Shown: one piece after another, positions 36,186 to 47,684 of the stretch | Position numbering within the stretch: the first letter of the stretch is position 1 | Layout of the letters: each line of letters opens with the position of its first letter | Origin: Colletotrichum lupini | Lineage: Eukaryota > Ascomycota > Sordariomycetes > Glomerellales > Glomerellaceae | Assembly: GCF_023278565.1 (NCBI RefSeq) | Contig: NC_064680.1 | Span: 1,736,001 to 1,800,000 of the forward strand | Direction of reading: 5' to 3' | DNA: 64,000 nucleotides | Notes under the pieces: generated by a model | Told to the model about the DNA's origin: nothing | What the model saw: only the letters and a program-made list of their open reading frames with translations | Databases searched by the model: none | Translations under genes and position numbers: made by a program

Positions 36186-38365
36186 AATCCTTCACTTGCT
36201 CCCGTCGTCCTTGGTCCTCGGTTTGGACCTTCTTCTTCTTCATCTTCTACTCTTGATCGCCAAACGCCTAAAGGCCAATCGCTGAGCGACTTGGAGAAAT
36301 ACTGTCGACCGTTCGACCGTCAGAAAGCACTAATACGAGAAAAGGAAACAGCCCAGTCCTGCAACCACGCAACAAAGTACAAACTCCGTAATACCAAGGA
36401 AATCTTCCCAGGCAAACCACTCAATCCGTGTCTGATCGATCCATTATCGGCCAGACCAGACCGCACCGGCGACCCACCATCTACCCGCCTTACTTGCAGC
36501 CTGCGCACGCTGCACGCCTCTCAATTCAAGACAACACCTCACGCTCACCTTTCTCGAGTCTCACCTCACCACCTCATCATCACTGCTGCTGAAGGAGCCA
36601 GAGTTGAATCCATCCACCCATTCATTCGACCACCCTCAATCCATCAACCAGCAGTTGATCGCCCAGTCGGACGAATCGAATCCCACACAGACTTCTTGGA
36701 AAGCACCCGACCCGGCCCTCCTACGCTAAAGGAAGAACCGTCTTACCTCACCGCGCATCTACGCTACAACGCACGCAGTAATTGGAACAGACACCCGGCA
36801 TCTGACTTTCGAAAAAGAGCCGCCATAGCAATCTTGGCCCCTCATTCTTCCTAGGTTTGGTGGTAATAACACCACTTATACCAACATCCTCACCCACATC
36901 TGCAGACTACTACAACAACAACAATAACCTCCGTCAATCCACGCCTTACAACGTCGCTCTTTTGCCCTATTCACTCATTGTCAAAACTCACTCGAACCAT
37001 TGACTACGCAGTACGGACACACTCTTGCGCCTTTCCCGAAAAACTTGCCAAGGTTGTCATCGCTTCCCGTCCGCCGTCGTCCACCGCCCACGACCTTCCC
37101 TGCTCAGGACCTTCCTCTCTACATACCCCCGTGGTTCCCCCCCTCCCCTTCCCTTCTGGTCCTTTTGGGTCCTTGGTCCTTGGTCCTTGCTCCACTGCTG
37201 CTTAGCGTCTCTTGGACTCCACCCCCCCTCCTCCTCCTTCCCAGCAGACCCAGCCAGCCAGCTCACGCTCCAGTGGCTCCTGCACCTGCACCTGCACCTG
37301 CACCTTTCTTTCCACCTGGCACACCCCGGTTCACACAACCACTGCCCCCCCCGAAAGCCCCAAGCCCCAAGCCCGTGGTGTTCCGTCCTAGATACCTTAC
37401 CTCTCACCTCATCTTAATCGGATAGGTACCTAGGCGCTGGGCTTTCTCTTGCTGCGCACAAGGTACCGTTGCCTGCTGCCTTCGCCCCCCCTCCCGCCAG
37501 GTCCCTACCGACTCCGTACGTTACTACGTATTCTTGCGCCTGTCAAACCCGGAGACAGCGAAGAAGGAGAAGAAGGGGAAAAAAAGACAAGAGCCCTGTC
37601 CGTCTTTGAACAGATCAAACTCCTCATCCCGTTTCAGCTTCGCACCAACAACATCTTCGCATTCTCTCCTTCTCCAACAGCTTTGCCCCTTGCTGTCAAC
37701 CAAAACCCAAAAACCCAAAAACACCCTTACTACGTACCCGTCAGGTCCTTCAGGGAAATCCAAAACTTAATCCCGTCACTTTCCTCTCCCTTTCTTTTAC
37801 TTTCCTCCTTTGATCATTCGCGCCTGATTCCCTCTCGAATTTCCCGCCGACGGGGTCCTCCCTCGCTCTCCACTCGCTTTCCACACTACCGTTATCCCTT
37901 GACCACACGATTGAGACGAGACCACATTGAGTCTCTTACTCCGGTTCCTCCCAAAAGAAGGACTTTCATTCGACCCGACTGTCCCTCTTACCGCCGCTGA
38001 CGCCCGCCTTTGTGTGCCATCTTGCACACCATCGCCCAACCCGACACACGACGTCCAGTACCTTCCGGCACGCAAACACGCACCCACCCAGCCTCCCTTC
38101 TCATCCGACGCTTTCCCACCACTTTTAAGCATCATCTCATCTCGACTCCTTCCGGGGAGTCGCCAATACCGTCGATCTGGCTACAAGGCTAGACTCCCGC
38201 CGTTCTTTGCTCGGCGGTGACCCGAACTTTGCCGGCTTCGACCAAGAACTCGCCGCCCGCCAGTACGCTCAACAGTATCAGCAACAATACCAGCAGCAAT
38301 ACAACCCCCCGCAAACTTCAAACAACCAAGGCTACGCTTTTCGCGAAGGTCTCGCTCCATCCACA
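36186..38365 (+). promoter_or_regulatory. 2.2-kb ATG-free upstream region of the UPF0658 gene
   Basis: Reading line by line, no ATG trinucleotide occurs on the plus strand from 36186 to 38365, although CAT is frequent, so the effect is strand-specific. The region is pyrimidine-rich with CT and CACC tracts. This fits a very long transcribed 5' leader, with or without leader introns, kept free of upstream start codons. The last 160 bases are an open in-frame extension of the coding region (see findings). Confidence 0.55.
37279..37308 (+). repeat. (CCTGCA)5 hexanucleotide repeat
   Basis: Five perfect tandem copies lie within the ATG-free leader region. Confidence 0.85.
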
Positions 38366-39573
38366 ATGAACGGATCGCGCCCCAGCAGTGGTGCCAGTGG
38401 TCCCCTCGGCTTCGGCTTCATGGGTGCCAAATGGCCCAGAATCTTTTTCCTCATCACCCTCGTCCAGGCTCTGCTTTGCCTGGGCTTTGAGTGGTAAGCC
38501 GGCAACCCTCCGTCGCATTAGGACTCGATTGGTGCTAACAGCGACGCAGTTATGTCTTCTGGAAATTCCAGACTGGTTTGACCGACCAGGACCCTCACCA
38601 AAATACAGATACTACGGATGCCACCGACTCGCCGAGAAGGACGATCCCGACGTTCCTGACGCTCTTCATCTTTGGATTCTTGTACGAATTGGTTATCGTC
38701 TGGGATGCGCTACGGGCAAAGAACACCATTCAGGTTATCGGAGTGTGCATCGCCAATCTCGCTTTACTCGTCTACACTGCCATCCAGGTCGAACAGATTG
38801 AGGAGGCTGTGCAACAGCTGAAGGACAACAATGCCCTGAGGGACCCGACCGACGACATGTGGGCCGACGTCAAGCCTTACCTCGTTGCAAGCCCCTGCGT
38901 CTTGGCTTTTGGTACCATCACCATGGCCTTGACCGCCTGGAAGCTTTACCAAGTTTTTGCTTGGGACATTCTGAAGACTATAGGAGCCGACTACAGAATG
39001 AAGAAGCGTTTCCTCCACTACCAGGTACGTCACCAGAATCACTTACCTTAGTTCCAACATGGCTAACATGACGACATCTAGATTTATATCGCACTCCTGA
39101 AGTTCGATTTCTTCTTCTTCCTCGGTTTCACGGTTCAGTTCTTGGTCATTGTTAACGCCCGCACCGACGCCGAATTTGGATTGACCATTGCTGCGATTCC
39201 GATTACCATCGCCATTTTGCTTTTGGCTGCATGGTTTACCAGAATCGAGAATAAGGTTGGCATGGCCACTGTTCTCGTCCTCTACTTTGGCGGCTTGAGC
39301 TACTTCATCTTCAAGCTCGTCCGTATCTACCAACCACACACAGCCGAGCAGTACATGCCAGTGCGCAAGTCACTCACTGCCTTCACCGTTATCACCATTC
39401 TCCTCATTATTTGCACCATTGCCAACTGCGTGGTCTGCATGCGCAACTTCGGAGCCGGCTTGAAGACCCACCTGCGGAAGCCGTCACGCGATCTCGAGAA
39501 GAGCCAGGACCTCAACTCGATCAACCTCCAGGATGTCAAGCCGCAAATTGCGAGCAGAATGACAATTGATTAA
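38366..39573 (+). CDS. UPF0658 Golgi apparatus membrane protein
   Basis: Three exons, 38366-38493, 38550-39024 and 39082-39573, give 364 residues; the introns are 56 and 57 nt with GTAAGC and GTACGT donors and CTAAC branch sites. The protein is multi-pass. Hydrophobic segments include residues about 24-48, one around TLFIFGFLYELVIVWDAL, one around IGVCIANLALLVYTAIQV, one around SPCVLAFGTITMALTAWKLY, and several in exon 3 (KFDFFFFLGFTVQFLVIV, ITIAILLLAAWF, FTVITILLIICTIANCVVCM). The pattern and wording match fungal UPF0658 proteins, which in S. pombe localise to the Golgi. The molecular role is unknown. The ATG used is the first in more than 2 kb, but the reading frame stays open upstream and looks coding, so the true N-terminus may be longer. 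The C-terminus is hydrophilic (DLEKSQDLNSIN). Confidence 0.9.
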
Positions 39574-40592
39574 AGAAGGGGTGGAGCTGGCTTGACCCGA
39601 CGAGGCAATGCACGATCAAAGAGATACCGCTCGATTGTACAAAGAAATGACTTAACGAAACAACGCCACCTTTCTTATCCCAACAAAAAACCCCTCTACG
39701 GGATCGTAGGCGGACGGAACGGTGGACACGCGGGGCCGGGCGCGTGTTGGACTGATTGAGATTCCCCAACATCGGCTGTTACTTTTTTCTTGACTTTTTT
39801 CTTGACTTTCTTGTGTGATACACACTGTATGGCGTTGACGATGCTTGATCTCTCCACCTAGCGAGGATGAAGAAGACTGGCCCTACATGGCGGAGTTATG
39901 GATCTGTTTCTACGTAAAGAGTCGCACTGGCGGCGAGATCCCGTCTGGGATATCACGATGGTTCCGGGAGCAGCCGGAAAGGCTTTGACTTCCTATACGT
40001 ATCTACGTCGCCTTGGGGCCCGAGATGCAATAAAATACCTTTCCTTAGTGTTGTAACTTAGCGTTAGCATGAGGTAATTCAAATACCATGATGAAAGCCA
40101 TTGTTCCACCCAAGAAGGATTGCTCGATCTCCGCTGTCGGTAAGGGCTACATGCTCTGGATGGGGCCTTGCCATGAGATGTTCGCTGCCATTCCAGATGA
40201 CCCGTTATTCGTCGAGTTGTGCGAACCAAAACCAATACCACCAGAACTGATCACATATTTGACATGCGTTTGCATTTACGCTCGCTCTATCCTACTTGCT
40301 CAAAAAAGTAGCCCGAATCGCTGTACCAAACAAGATTGCATCCGAAACCTAACGCCACCCAAAATAAAAGAATGAAGTGACCTGCCCCGCCGTGATTGAG
40401 GGAAGCTTTACCCGTCGAAACGTCAACCCACAACGCCTGTCGTCCTGGTACCAGACCTACTCATCTCGCCTAACAAGCAAGTGGCAATGTAGGCCATTGC
40501 GTCTTGCACGTCTTCCGCCATGGAAAGACCAGTGCGTTGATGAGATGTTTGTAATGTTCACATCTATCCTCCAACTCGAAGCCCAATTCGTC
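39574..40592. other. Intergenic region between convergent UPF0658 and RMD5 genes
   Basis: It holds the 3' flanks of both genes. Repeated TTTTTTCTTGACTT units occur at 39784-39810. The frame at 40088-40375 shows no protein features. Confidence 0.45.
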
Positions 40593-41949
40593 CTACAACT
40601 TAATCTCCCGAGCATCTTTGATGTGGCCCTCATTGGGGCAGTATGGACACTTGAAGCGGGAGCCCTTAGTCAGGCGCCCAAGTGACTCTTTGCAGATGAC
40701 GTGGCCGCAGGGCAGCATCATTGGCGGGTTCTGCTCTGTTGTTTGCTCTTTGCTGACGGGGCATACGAAAATGGGGTGGTAGATCATGCTGCGAGGTAGC
40801 GGCGTTTCGAATGCGAGTTCGCTTTCCGTCGTCCATTCAGTTCGCTTGGCTTTTACGTATGTTGTGTACTTTATGAGCTGGGGCAGGGCGATGGCGCCGG
40901 CGGTGGCAGCGACGTAGAGTGGCGATTCAGCGGAGAGGCCAAGAAGAGAACAGAACTCGCGCGTGAAGGATAGGGCAACGTCGTCAAAAGCAGCAGATGT
41001 CTCGAAGATGTTGGCGTATGGCGACTGGCCGATGTTGGATGCGTAGACCATGGCGCAAGACAGCTGCTGGATCTCCTTGATATGGCGAGCCTGGAAACGG
41101 CCAAAGTGTATTTGTGCATAGGCAAGGGCACCTATCCGGCCGTTGTGCTCGTCATCCGGATGTCCGTTGACTTCGGGACCCTTGAAGAGCCAGACGAACT
41201 GAAGCTTGCTGAGTTCGAACTCAAGGTTGGAACCGCGGGCTTCGAGCTCATCGCTATTGAGACGCGCCCAATTTATAGCTGGAACGAGGTTTCGGTTCTT
41301 GAGCTCGTTGAGGATCTTGTACATGCTCGCAAACTTGTCCTGCAGCTCCTGAGACTGAAGAGAGTGTATGTCCGCATCGAGAGCTGGATTGTTGGCGGAA
41401 AGTGGCGGAGGCCGCTCGTGGGCTTCGCGGAGGAAAGTCGACGCCACGCTGAATTGGCCCTCGCGGAGCATGTGCATCGCTACGGCGCGGTTGATTAAGG
41501 AGGGATACGCGGCCATGGCATCGTAATCTGTTGAGAGCGGTCGGAGGGGGAATGACTATAGAAACGGGCGTAAGTCGAGGCTCGTTTTGTAGCGAGAGAT
41601 AGTTCCTTGGACGCATACCTTATCAAGGGCCTTGCCATACGTCTTCTGGGCTTTTGAGACCTCTTTCAAGTCGTTGTTGATTGCATCAAACCCCGCAGTA
41701 ACGGGGTTCTGTAGCTTGGCCATCGTCAAGCCTGCCCGGTGCGGATCTGGGGTGCGGTATCACTGTAAGCACACAACCTGTGGCGGCAGCATGGAGCGGG
41801 GCAAGTGACATACCATTGGCGACTTGCTCCCTCGCCTGAATGAGGAGTTCGAGAAGCTTGTCGGTATCTTTGACGGCTGAGTTAAGTGTCGCTCTGCGGA
41901 AGCGCGAGAGCTCCGCCTGAAGGGCGACCATGGGGTTTTGTTCTGCCAT
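40593..41949 (-). CDS. RMD5: GID complex E3 ubiquitin ligase subunit Rmd5 (Gid2)
   Basis: Three exons on the minus strand, 41949-41814, 41731-41619 and 41555-40593, give 403 residues; the introns are 82 and 63 nt. The C-terminus carries the degenerate RING typical of Rmd5/Gid2: Cys348 (CPVSKEQ), Cys366-Gly-His368 (LPCGH), Cys371, then Cys386 and Cys389 (FKCPYCP). The middle part (about 110-320) is helical, with LisH/CTLH/CRA-like character (MHMLREGQFSVASTFLREA). Rmd5 pairs with Gid9/Fyv10 as the catalytic RING dimer of the GID/CTLH ligase. In yeast it degrades gluconeogenic enzymes such as fructose-1,6-bisphosphatase on glucose return; the same role is inferred here. It is divergent from the Stb6-like gene. 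An overlapping minus-strand frame over exon 1 is a shadow. Confidence 0.93.
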
Positions 41950-42805
41950 GGTGGTGGCTGGATGCGGGAGGAGAGGAGGGTATATCCGTATGTCGTGATA
42001 AGTGAGCGAATGTATGGTATGTTTGCTTGCGTGTAGCTCGAAATTCGGGAGATTATGACGGGAAGATCATGGCTACAGGCTCCCCACAAAAGCTCGGCTT
42101 GGTGGTGGGAGGACTGCTCTTACTGTTTGTCGGGAGGGGGTTCACGGCGCAGGTTTGGTGGTCCGATGGTCCTGCTCTGGAGGTTGAAGGGTGAGGTTGA
42201 GGTAGGCACAGACCGACTTGGCCGTCACCGATAATGGAAGCTAAGGTTCCTCGGCTGGCGGGTTCACTGATAAAGCGTCAGGCGGGCACCCGCACCTATC
42301 TTGCGCCTTGGGGTATCTAGGAACCTCCATTCCAGTACGCTGTGCCTGCTGTAGCCGCTGTCAGTGTAACGGTGTCCCGGTCTTGTAGCACTGGATCGAC
42401 CTGCCGGCGAAACAGCGGCCCGGGAATTTAAGCGATGGTTTAGCGAGGGGAGGCCTGAAAGCATGGGGAGGCAGGGGGGGTTAGCTCGGCAGATCTGGGT
42501 CATTACAGACGTGGGGACGGGGAATGTTAGCGCCTGCTGCTCTATAGGTTTCGTGCTACCCTTCTTCCAGTACTGGTCGTACAGCTCCCGGCCCAATCAA
42601 CCAACGCCAAACCACGACAGCGACGGTAGGACATTGCGTCACATGCCGACCAGCCCTCCGAACATAAAGAAAGACACAACCTATCGATCGAAGCGGGAGA
42701 ACATTCGAAGCACCAACGAAGCAACCCGACGAACACGCCCCCCCTTCCAGTCACATGCAGAGCATCCGCTGGATATTTCTTTGATTGCGCAGAAACCCCC
42801 TTTAG
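41950..42805. promoter_or_regulatory. Region between divergent RMD5 and Stb6-like genes
   Basis: The interval should contain both promoters and the missing first exon of the Stb6-like gene. An acceptor-like CCCCTTTAG ends at 42805. A long plus-strand frame (42463-42828) runs through here in a different frame and may be partly exonic or chance. Confidence 0.4.
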
Positions 42806-45651
42806 GCGAGCGATTACGACGACTATGACTTCTTCGTCTTGGAGATAGTCGCAGGCGCCTCCAAAAGTCTCGTCGATGCACCGAGTTTCACCGCCGCACT
42901 CCTGCAAATGGAGATGTCATTCCGCTTTCCCTTTCCCGTCAACGACCCGCGAATGCATCGCGAGGAGGAACTGACGCTGGCGAGAGTCGCTTCTCAGCGA
43001 GGCGCCAATGGGCCTTCTCCCCTGGGCACGCCCTTGCCACTTGAGGCGCGAAAGGAGGCCTCTACCGAACCCGCGACACCGTCCCCCTTGCCGACGACGA
43101 AGAGGAAATGGGTATTCGCCGACCCTGTGGCCTTTAGGTGAGCTCTCCTGTCCCCCGACTTTGAGACAAGCCCGCGTGCTGATAGTCTCCAAGATACCTA
43201 GAAAGCGATCCGGCAGTTACGGTCCTCGAGCGACGAGGAATCTTACAGGGATACGAGTTATACTTGGTCGAACAATGGGCATGTTCGCGGAAATCGCCAA
43301 CGCTAGTTATTGTCACGTACACGGGTGACCCGAAGCATCAGGTCGTTGTTGGGGTGCTGGCCGTCCCTGCGGACGAGAGCGTATGGTCCGACCGCTTGCG
43401 ATTCTACTTCAAGGCCATCCATCAGTACCATGCCCGGCCGAAGGAAACGCCGTTGGGCGACGTGATGGTCACGAATCTCAGCAGCTTCCCCTCAGCTCTG
43501 ACAGTTATCCCCGTACCCGAGGGCGATATACGCACCCATCGTCAGGCCTTCATCGTCAACGAGAACCTCAAGCGACTAGGATGCTCTGGCCGATCTGGCA
43601 TGAATCTTTCAGACCCCACACCTGCAACCCAGGCCAAATTTTACCAGCTTTACAGGACAAGCGAGAAGGTTCCCTTTACCCAGTCGGCAGTGGAGCTCGT
43701 CAAATTGTGCCAAGTCTCTCTATTCATGTTTGGGAAACTGGACATGGAATACATTGATGGTTTACTTTGCGACAAGACTGAAGAGTCTATTGGAAATTGG
43801 TGGACAGAGATTGGAGCCGAGTGTTACAATGTTGAGCCCACAGACGGTATCTTGGGTCCAACGACAACGGCAGCCCTGCTTGGACTACTGATGGGCGCCA
43901 GGAACCGACTGCACTACTATGGCGCACCTGTGTCCAAGGACGTTTTTGACATTGAAAGCACAAAAAGGGGCATTGGGTACTTCCAGAAGGCGTACAAGCT
44001 TGAGCGGACGAGACGTCTGGATCGTCCGACAATACTCAAGCTTCATTCTGTTACGGCAAAAGCTGCTGCCGGTGAGGGCTGGGGCGTGCAGAAGGCAGTC
44101 AAGTCCACCGTCGCCGAAATCGGCGGGAAAAGGGGCGAGCTCGTCATCGGCATGGTCGGCGGGAAAGACAAGGCCGGCATAGCTGATATCGAGACGGTAG
44201 ACATTGACAAGTTCATTGCCCTTGCGTACGGCGAGCGCGCAAAATGGCTCTGGTACGGAAAGCCCAGGAGAGCAGTGCCGGAACTACAAGAGAAGCCGAC
44301 AGACGTGGCGCAGCCACTTTTCGGAAAGGATGAGGTTGCACCGCCGTCTAGCAAACGAACACAATCATTGCCGCTGGAAGAAGAGCTTCAGAGACAAAAG
44401 GAAGAATCGCCTGGTGTTTACTCAACCCCGGCGCCTGCCTCAGCTGTTAGTGTGGTTGAAGGATCGGGAGAGAAAGACGCGCTTAGAAAGACAGTCTTTA
44501 AATCGGTTGCTGGCAGAGTCAGTGATGCCAAATCTGGTCTCGGGCGCATAAAAGACGTTGTTGGTACCGGCCTGAGAGGTCACGCGAGCCGGCCTAGTAG
44601 AGACGACTTTGGTGAGAATGGCTACCACAGCGCTCCCGGCATCTCGGCTTTGGCGCAGTCCTCGGCAACGTTGTCGTCTCCGGTCATGGTTGGTAGGGCC
44701 TTCACGTGGAAAAACAAGCCGGAGGAGTACCTGAATGCCTTTAAGAAAGAGGCAGAAGCTGCTCAGGATTTGAGGGAATCATCACAGGAGCTGGAGAAGG
44801 TTCCCATGATTGCCAAGCCTACGCGCGAGGGGTCAGACCCAAGCTCGACACATGTCGAGGCGGAGAAATTCTCAACACCTCCTAATGGTCCAGTCAAAGA
44901 CGAGCCTGATCGGATACAAACATCGGTGGCTGGGTCTGTGGTTGATGAGGCCGATCTCCAAGGTCCTTTTGAAGCAGAACGAACCAGCAACACGGCCGTC
45001 AGCTTCCTCCAGCGGCGACATAGTGTCGCCGTCTCCAGACTCAGGTATAAACATCCCTTGAACGAAGCCCGCTGGCCTCGACGGCTGTCATTTGGAGACG
45101 CCGAAGAAGCGGTTCTCAGATGGGAGGAGATCACCGAGCTCTATGACGACAAGCACTTCTCTACCGCCGATGCGCTGCAGCAGCAGGCCAGCCTGGCCGA
45201 GTTCGCTCGAAGCCTGTACGATTCCATCGCCACCATCAAGCGCGAGGTCAACCCCTGGGTCGAGTCAAAGGTCAAGGCCGTAGACGCCCTCGACGAGCAC
45301 TACAGCCGCGAGCAAGAGGACTTGCAAGCCCTCTACTACCAGCTCAGCGAAGCCTACCATCGCGTCAAGCAGAGCTCGACGGAGCTCATTGCCGAAGAGC
45401 GCGCACACATCACCGAGGCCATTAAGGAGGTCGAGGTCCTCGTGGCACGACTCGAGTATGAAATCAACGGGCTCGTGAGCAAGGTGGACGACGTTGAGGA
45501 TGGCGTCAGGCTATTTGAGAGACAGGTCGAGGACGTGGAGAAGCGCGCCGAGGAGCTCAAGGCGACGCTCGAGACGGAGAGCTGGGCGCACTGGTTCGTC
45601 CGAACGCTGACGGGTATCGGTACGGGGCCGAATATTACGAGGGGCTCGTAA
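42806..45651 (+). CDS. STB6: Stb6-like protein (Sin3-binding Stb2/Stb6 family), 5' end unresolved
   Basis: Coding sequence runs 42806-43137 and 43194-45651 across a 56-nt intron (GTGAGC donor, CCAAG acceptor). The joint reads DPVAFRYLESDPAVTVLERR, as expected for the family. The first in-frame ATG is at 42908 (895 residues from there), but the upstream stretch reads SDYDDYDFFVLEIV and begins right after an acceptor-like TTTAG, so an unseen 5' exon probably supplies the start. The conserved N-terminal half (VEQWACSRKSPTLVIVTYTG, LMVTNLSSFPSALTVIPVP-like blocks, ECYNVEPTDGILGPTTTAALLG, GWGVQKAVKSTVAEIGGKRGE) is the Stb6-type region. A disordered Ser/Glu middle follows, then a C-terminal coiled coil of about 150 residues ending near TLTGIGTGPNITRGS. 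In yeast, Stb2 and Stb6 bind the Sin3 histone deacetylase complex; the role in moulds is inferred. Divergent from RMD5. Confidence 0.85.
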
Positions 45652-47684
45652 GGTGAACGATTAGATCTTTGGCAAGAGAAAGAAGAAGAAGAAGAGAAAG
45701 AAGAAGAAGAAGAGAAAGAAGGAGAAGAGACAGAGATATGGTGGTCTTTGGGCTGCATAGCGTGGTTCGTTTTTCATTTTGGTTCGCATCGGGGAAAATA
45801 CCCAGCAAGGACTTTTTTTCTGGCATCTTTATATTGCGGGATATCTATCAGATGCTGTATACTTAGGCGCAGGATGACATATAATCGCCGGTTCGAGGTT
45901 TACTGTGCTACTAGGGAAATATCAATAATGTGTCTGTCACGTGCCTGTTGTGAGGCTTGGTGTGCTTCCCTCTAGGGGGATTAAAATCGCAGTGAAAGCG
46001 ACGCGGGTCTCGGCAGGAGAAAATCCAAAGCTAGGATGAATTCTAGAAGGGATGATTGGTATAGCAATTCTAAGGCTACTTCTCTTGCCCACAGACAAGA
46101 CTTTGGACCGGATGGCCGTCTCCTCCATCTGAACCCCGGTGCAGTAAGATGGCGTCTGCATCACTGCCTTGCTTCCGTGTCAGATAGCCTTTGAGGACGT
46201 TGAGCACCAGAGCTCATGCCTGTCAGATGATCGAGCACGATGCCCATCTGATTCCTCAGCTGATGCAAGTGTCAATATACGAGGGTATGCCCAAGAGCGT
46301 TGAGACTGAAGGCCATGTGGAAACGGACCTGCGTTCTTTAGCCGCACCTATGAAGCCCGCAATAGTGAGGAAATGGGGGCAGGAGACGGAATCTCCAAGT
46401 GCTTTCCTAAAGTTTGGCTACCGAGGACACCTCTCGTGCCTTGTTAGACTCGGCCCTCTTGTCGGCAATCTGTGTGATACTTCTGTGATCTATGGGGTCT
46501 TTCCGTCGAGATCTTGTTGCTCTTACGCAATTTTTTGCGCTTTCTGACTTCTAGTTGCCTGGAGCATCCAGACAGTCCCAATCATGGAGGTTCCCTCCTG
46601 CCACTTTTCCCGCATCATTTGACTTCATTGATGCTGATATCGTAACGAAACACGAGGTCCGCAGATAGGAGGCGGGCCATGATGGCGTTGTGGATGTCAA
46701 GAACACAGATCTCATGCAACTAGGGATTATGGCAACTTACCAAGATAGACTCTAAATATGAAAGAATCTATGACTATAAAAAATTGAAGATGTGAGAGAT
46801 GCCCCTGAATTGAACCAAGGCCTGGTGAGGGGGTGTGGTTGTGGATATTACGGAGGCCATCCATCATGTCGAAAATGAATACCATCACTCACAGAGCGAC
46901 AAAGAGAAGAACACGTCGTCCACTTTGTCATTCTCTTCGTCTTCTCTGACAACCCAGAGTTAATGTGCTGCAGCTCGTCATAATACTGTGTGATAATACA
47001 ACCTGGCGGACATACCAGTTGTGGCTGGAATTGGCATCATGAAACGGCACTACACGATAGTAATCTTCGTCATGCACCCATATATATTTGTACGAGTATT
47101 CAGGATCTAGAATGAAGTAGAATAAGACAATAAGGCATGGAAATGGGTGCCCAACCCTTGAAAGGCTTCGTGGTATCTCTGCTCGCTCAGTACGCCACAG
47201 CAGCTCTCATTATCACGCGTGCGAAACACCTCAATGACTCACTCCAGAGACCGTTTGCCACGAAATTCAAATAATTACTAACACACAGGTAGTCCCATCA
47301 GCCCTCGACTGACGGCTAGCCCCGAGCCTAGGTAGAAGAGCATGTAAGCTGAGTGTGCCCGTATCTTGGATGCTCGGCGAAAGGAGGGGAAGGGAAGCTG
47401 TCGTCGTCATCGAATAGACTGAACTGGACTGGGGACGCAGGGTTTGTAGGATAAACCCTTTGCCTACTACCTTACTTAATGATAGCTGTGGCCTCTATTG
47501 TCATCCTTGATAATATGAGTCTGCGGTGACGCACTCGAGACTCAATACATAAGTCCCTGCGGTGAACAAAGGCTTCAGCATAGCTTCATTATGTCAGTCC
47601 CATCATCTACTTCATCTCTATTTTTTCTAGCCATGTAATGTCCCCTCGCTCAATCCCCTCTTTTTGTTTCCATTTTCAGACCCC
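45652..47684. other. Intergenic region between convergent Stb6-like and WDR6-like genes
   Basis: Two kilobases hold the 3' flanks of both genes and the GAA-type purine tract at 45674-45736. Short frames at 46191-46547 and nearby show no protein features. Confidence 0.45.
45674..45736 (+). repeat. GAA/GAAA purine tract in the Stb6-like 3' flank
   Basis: This is an almost pure purine run built from an imperfect 18-bp unit of the form GAGAAAGAAGAAGAAGAA, repeated. It starts about 20 bases after the stop codon and probably lies in the 3' UTR. Such homopurine tracts can form triplex DNA. Confidence 0.8.

Noticed and set aside
36141..36854. 237-codon plus-strand frame
   Set aside because: It begins at TTG, contains a single internal ATG near its start, and is Pro/Ser/His-rich. 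It is better explained as ATG-free leader sequence.
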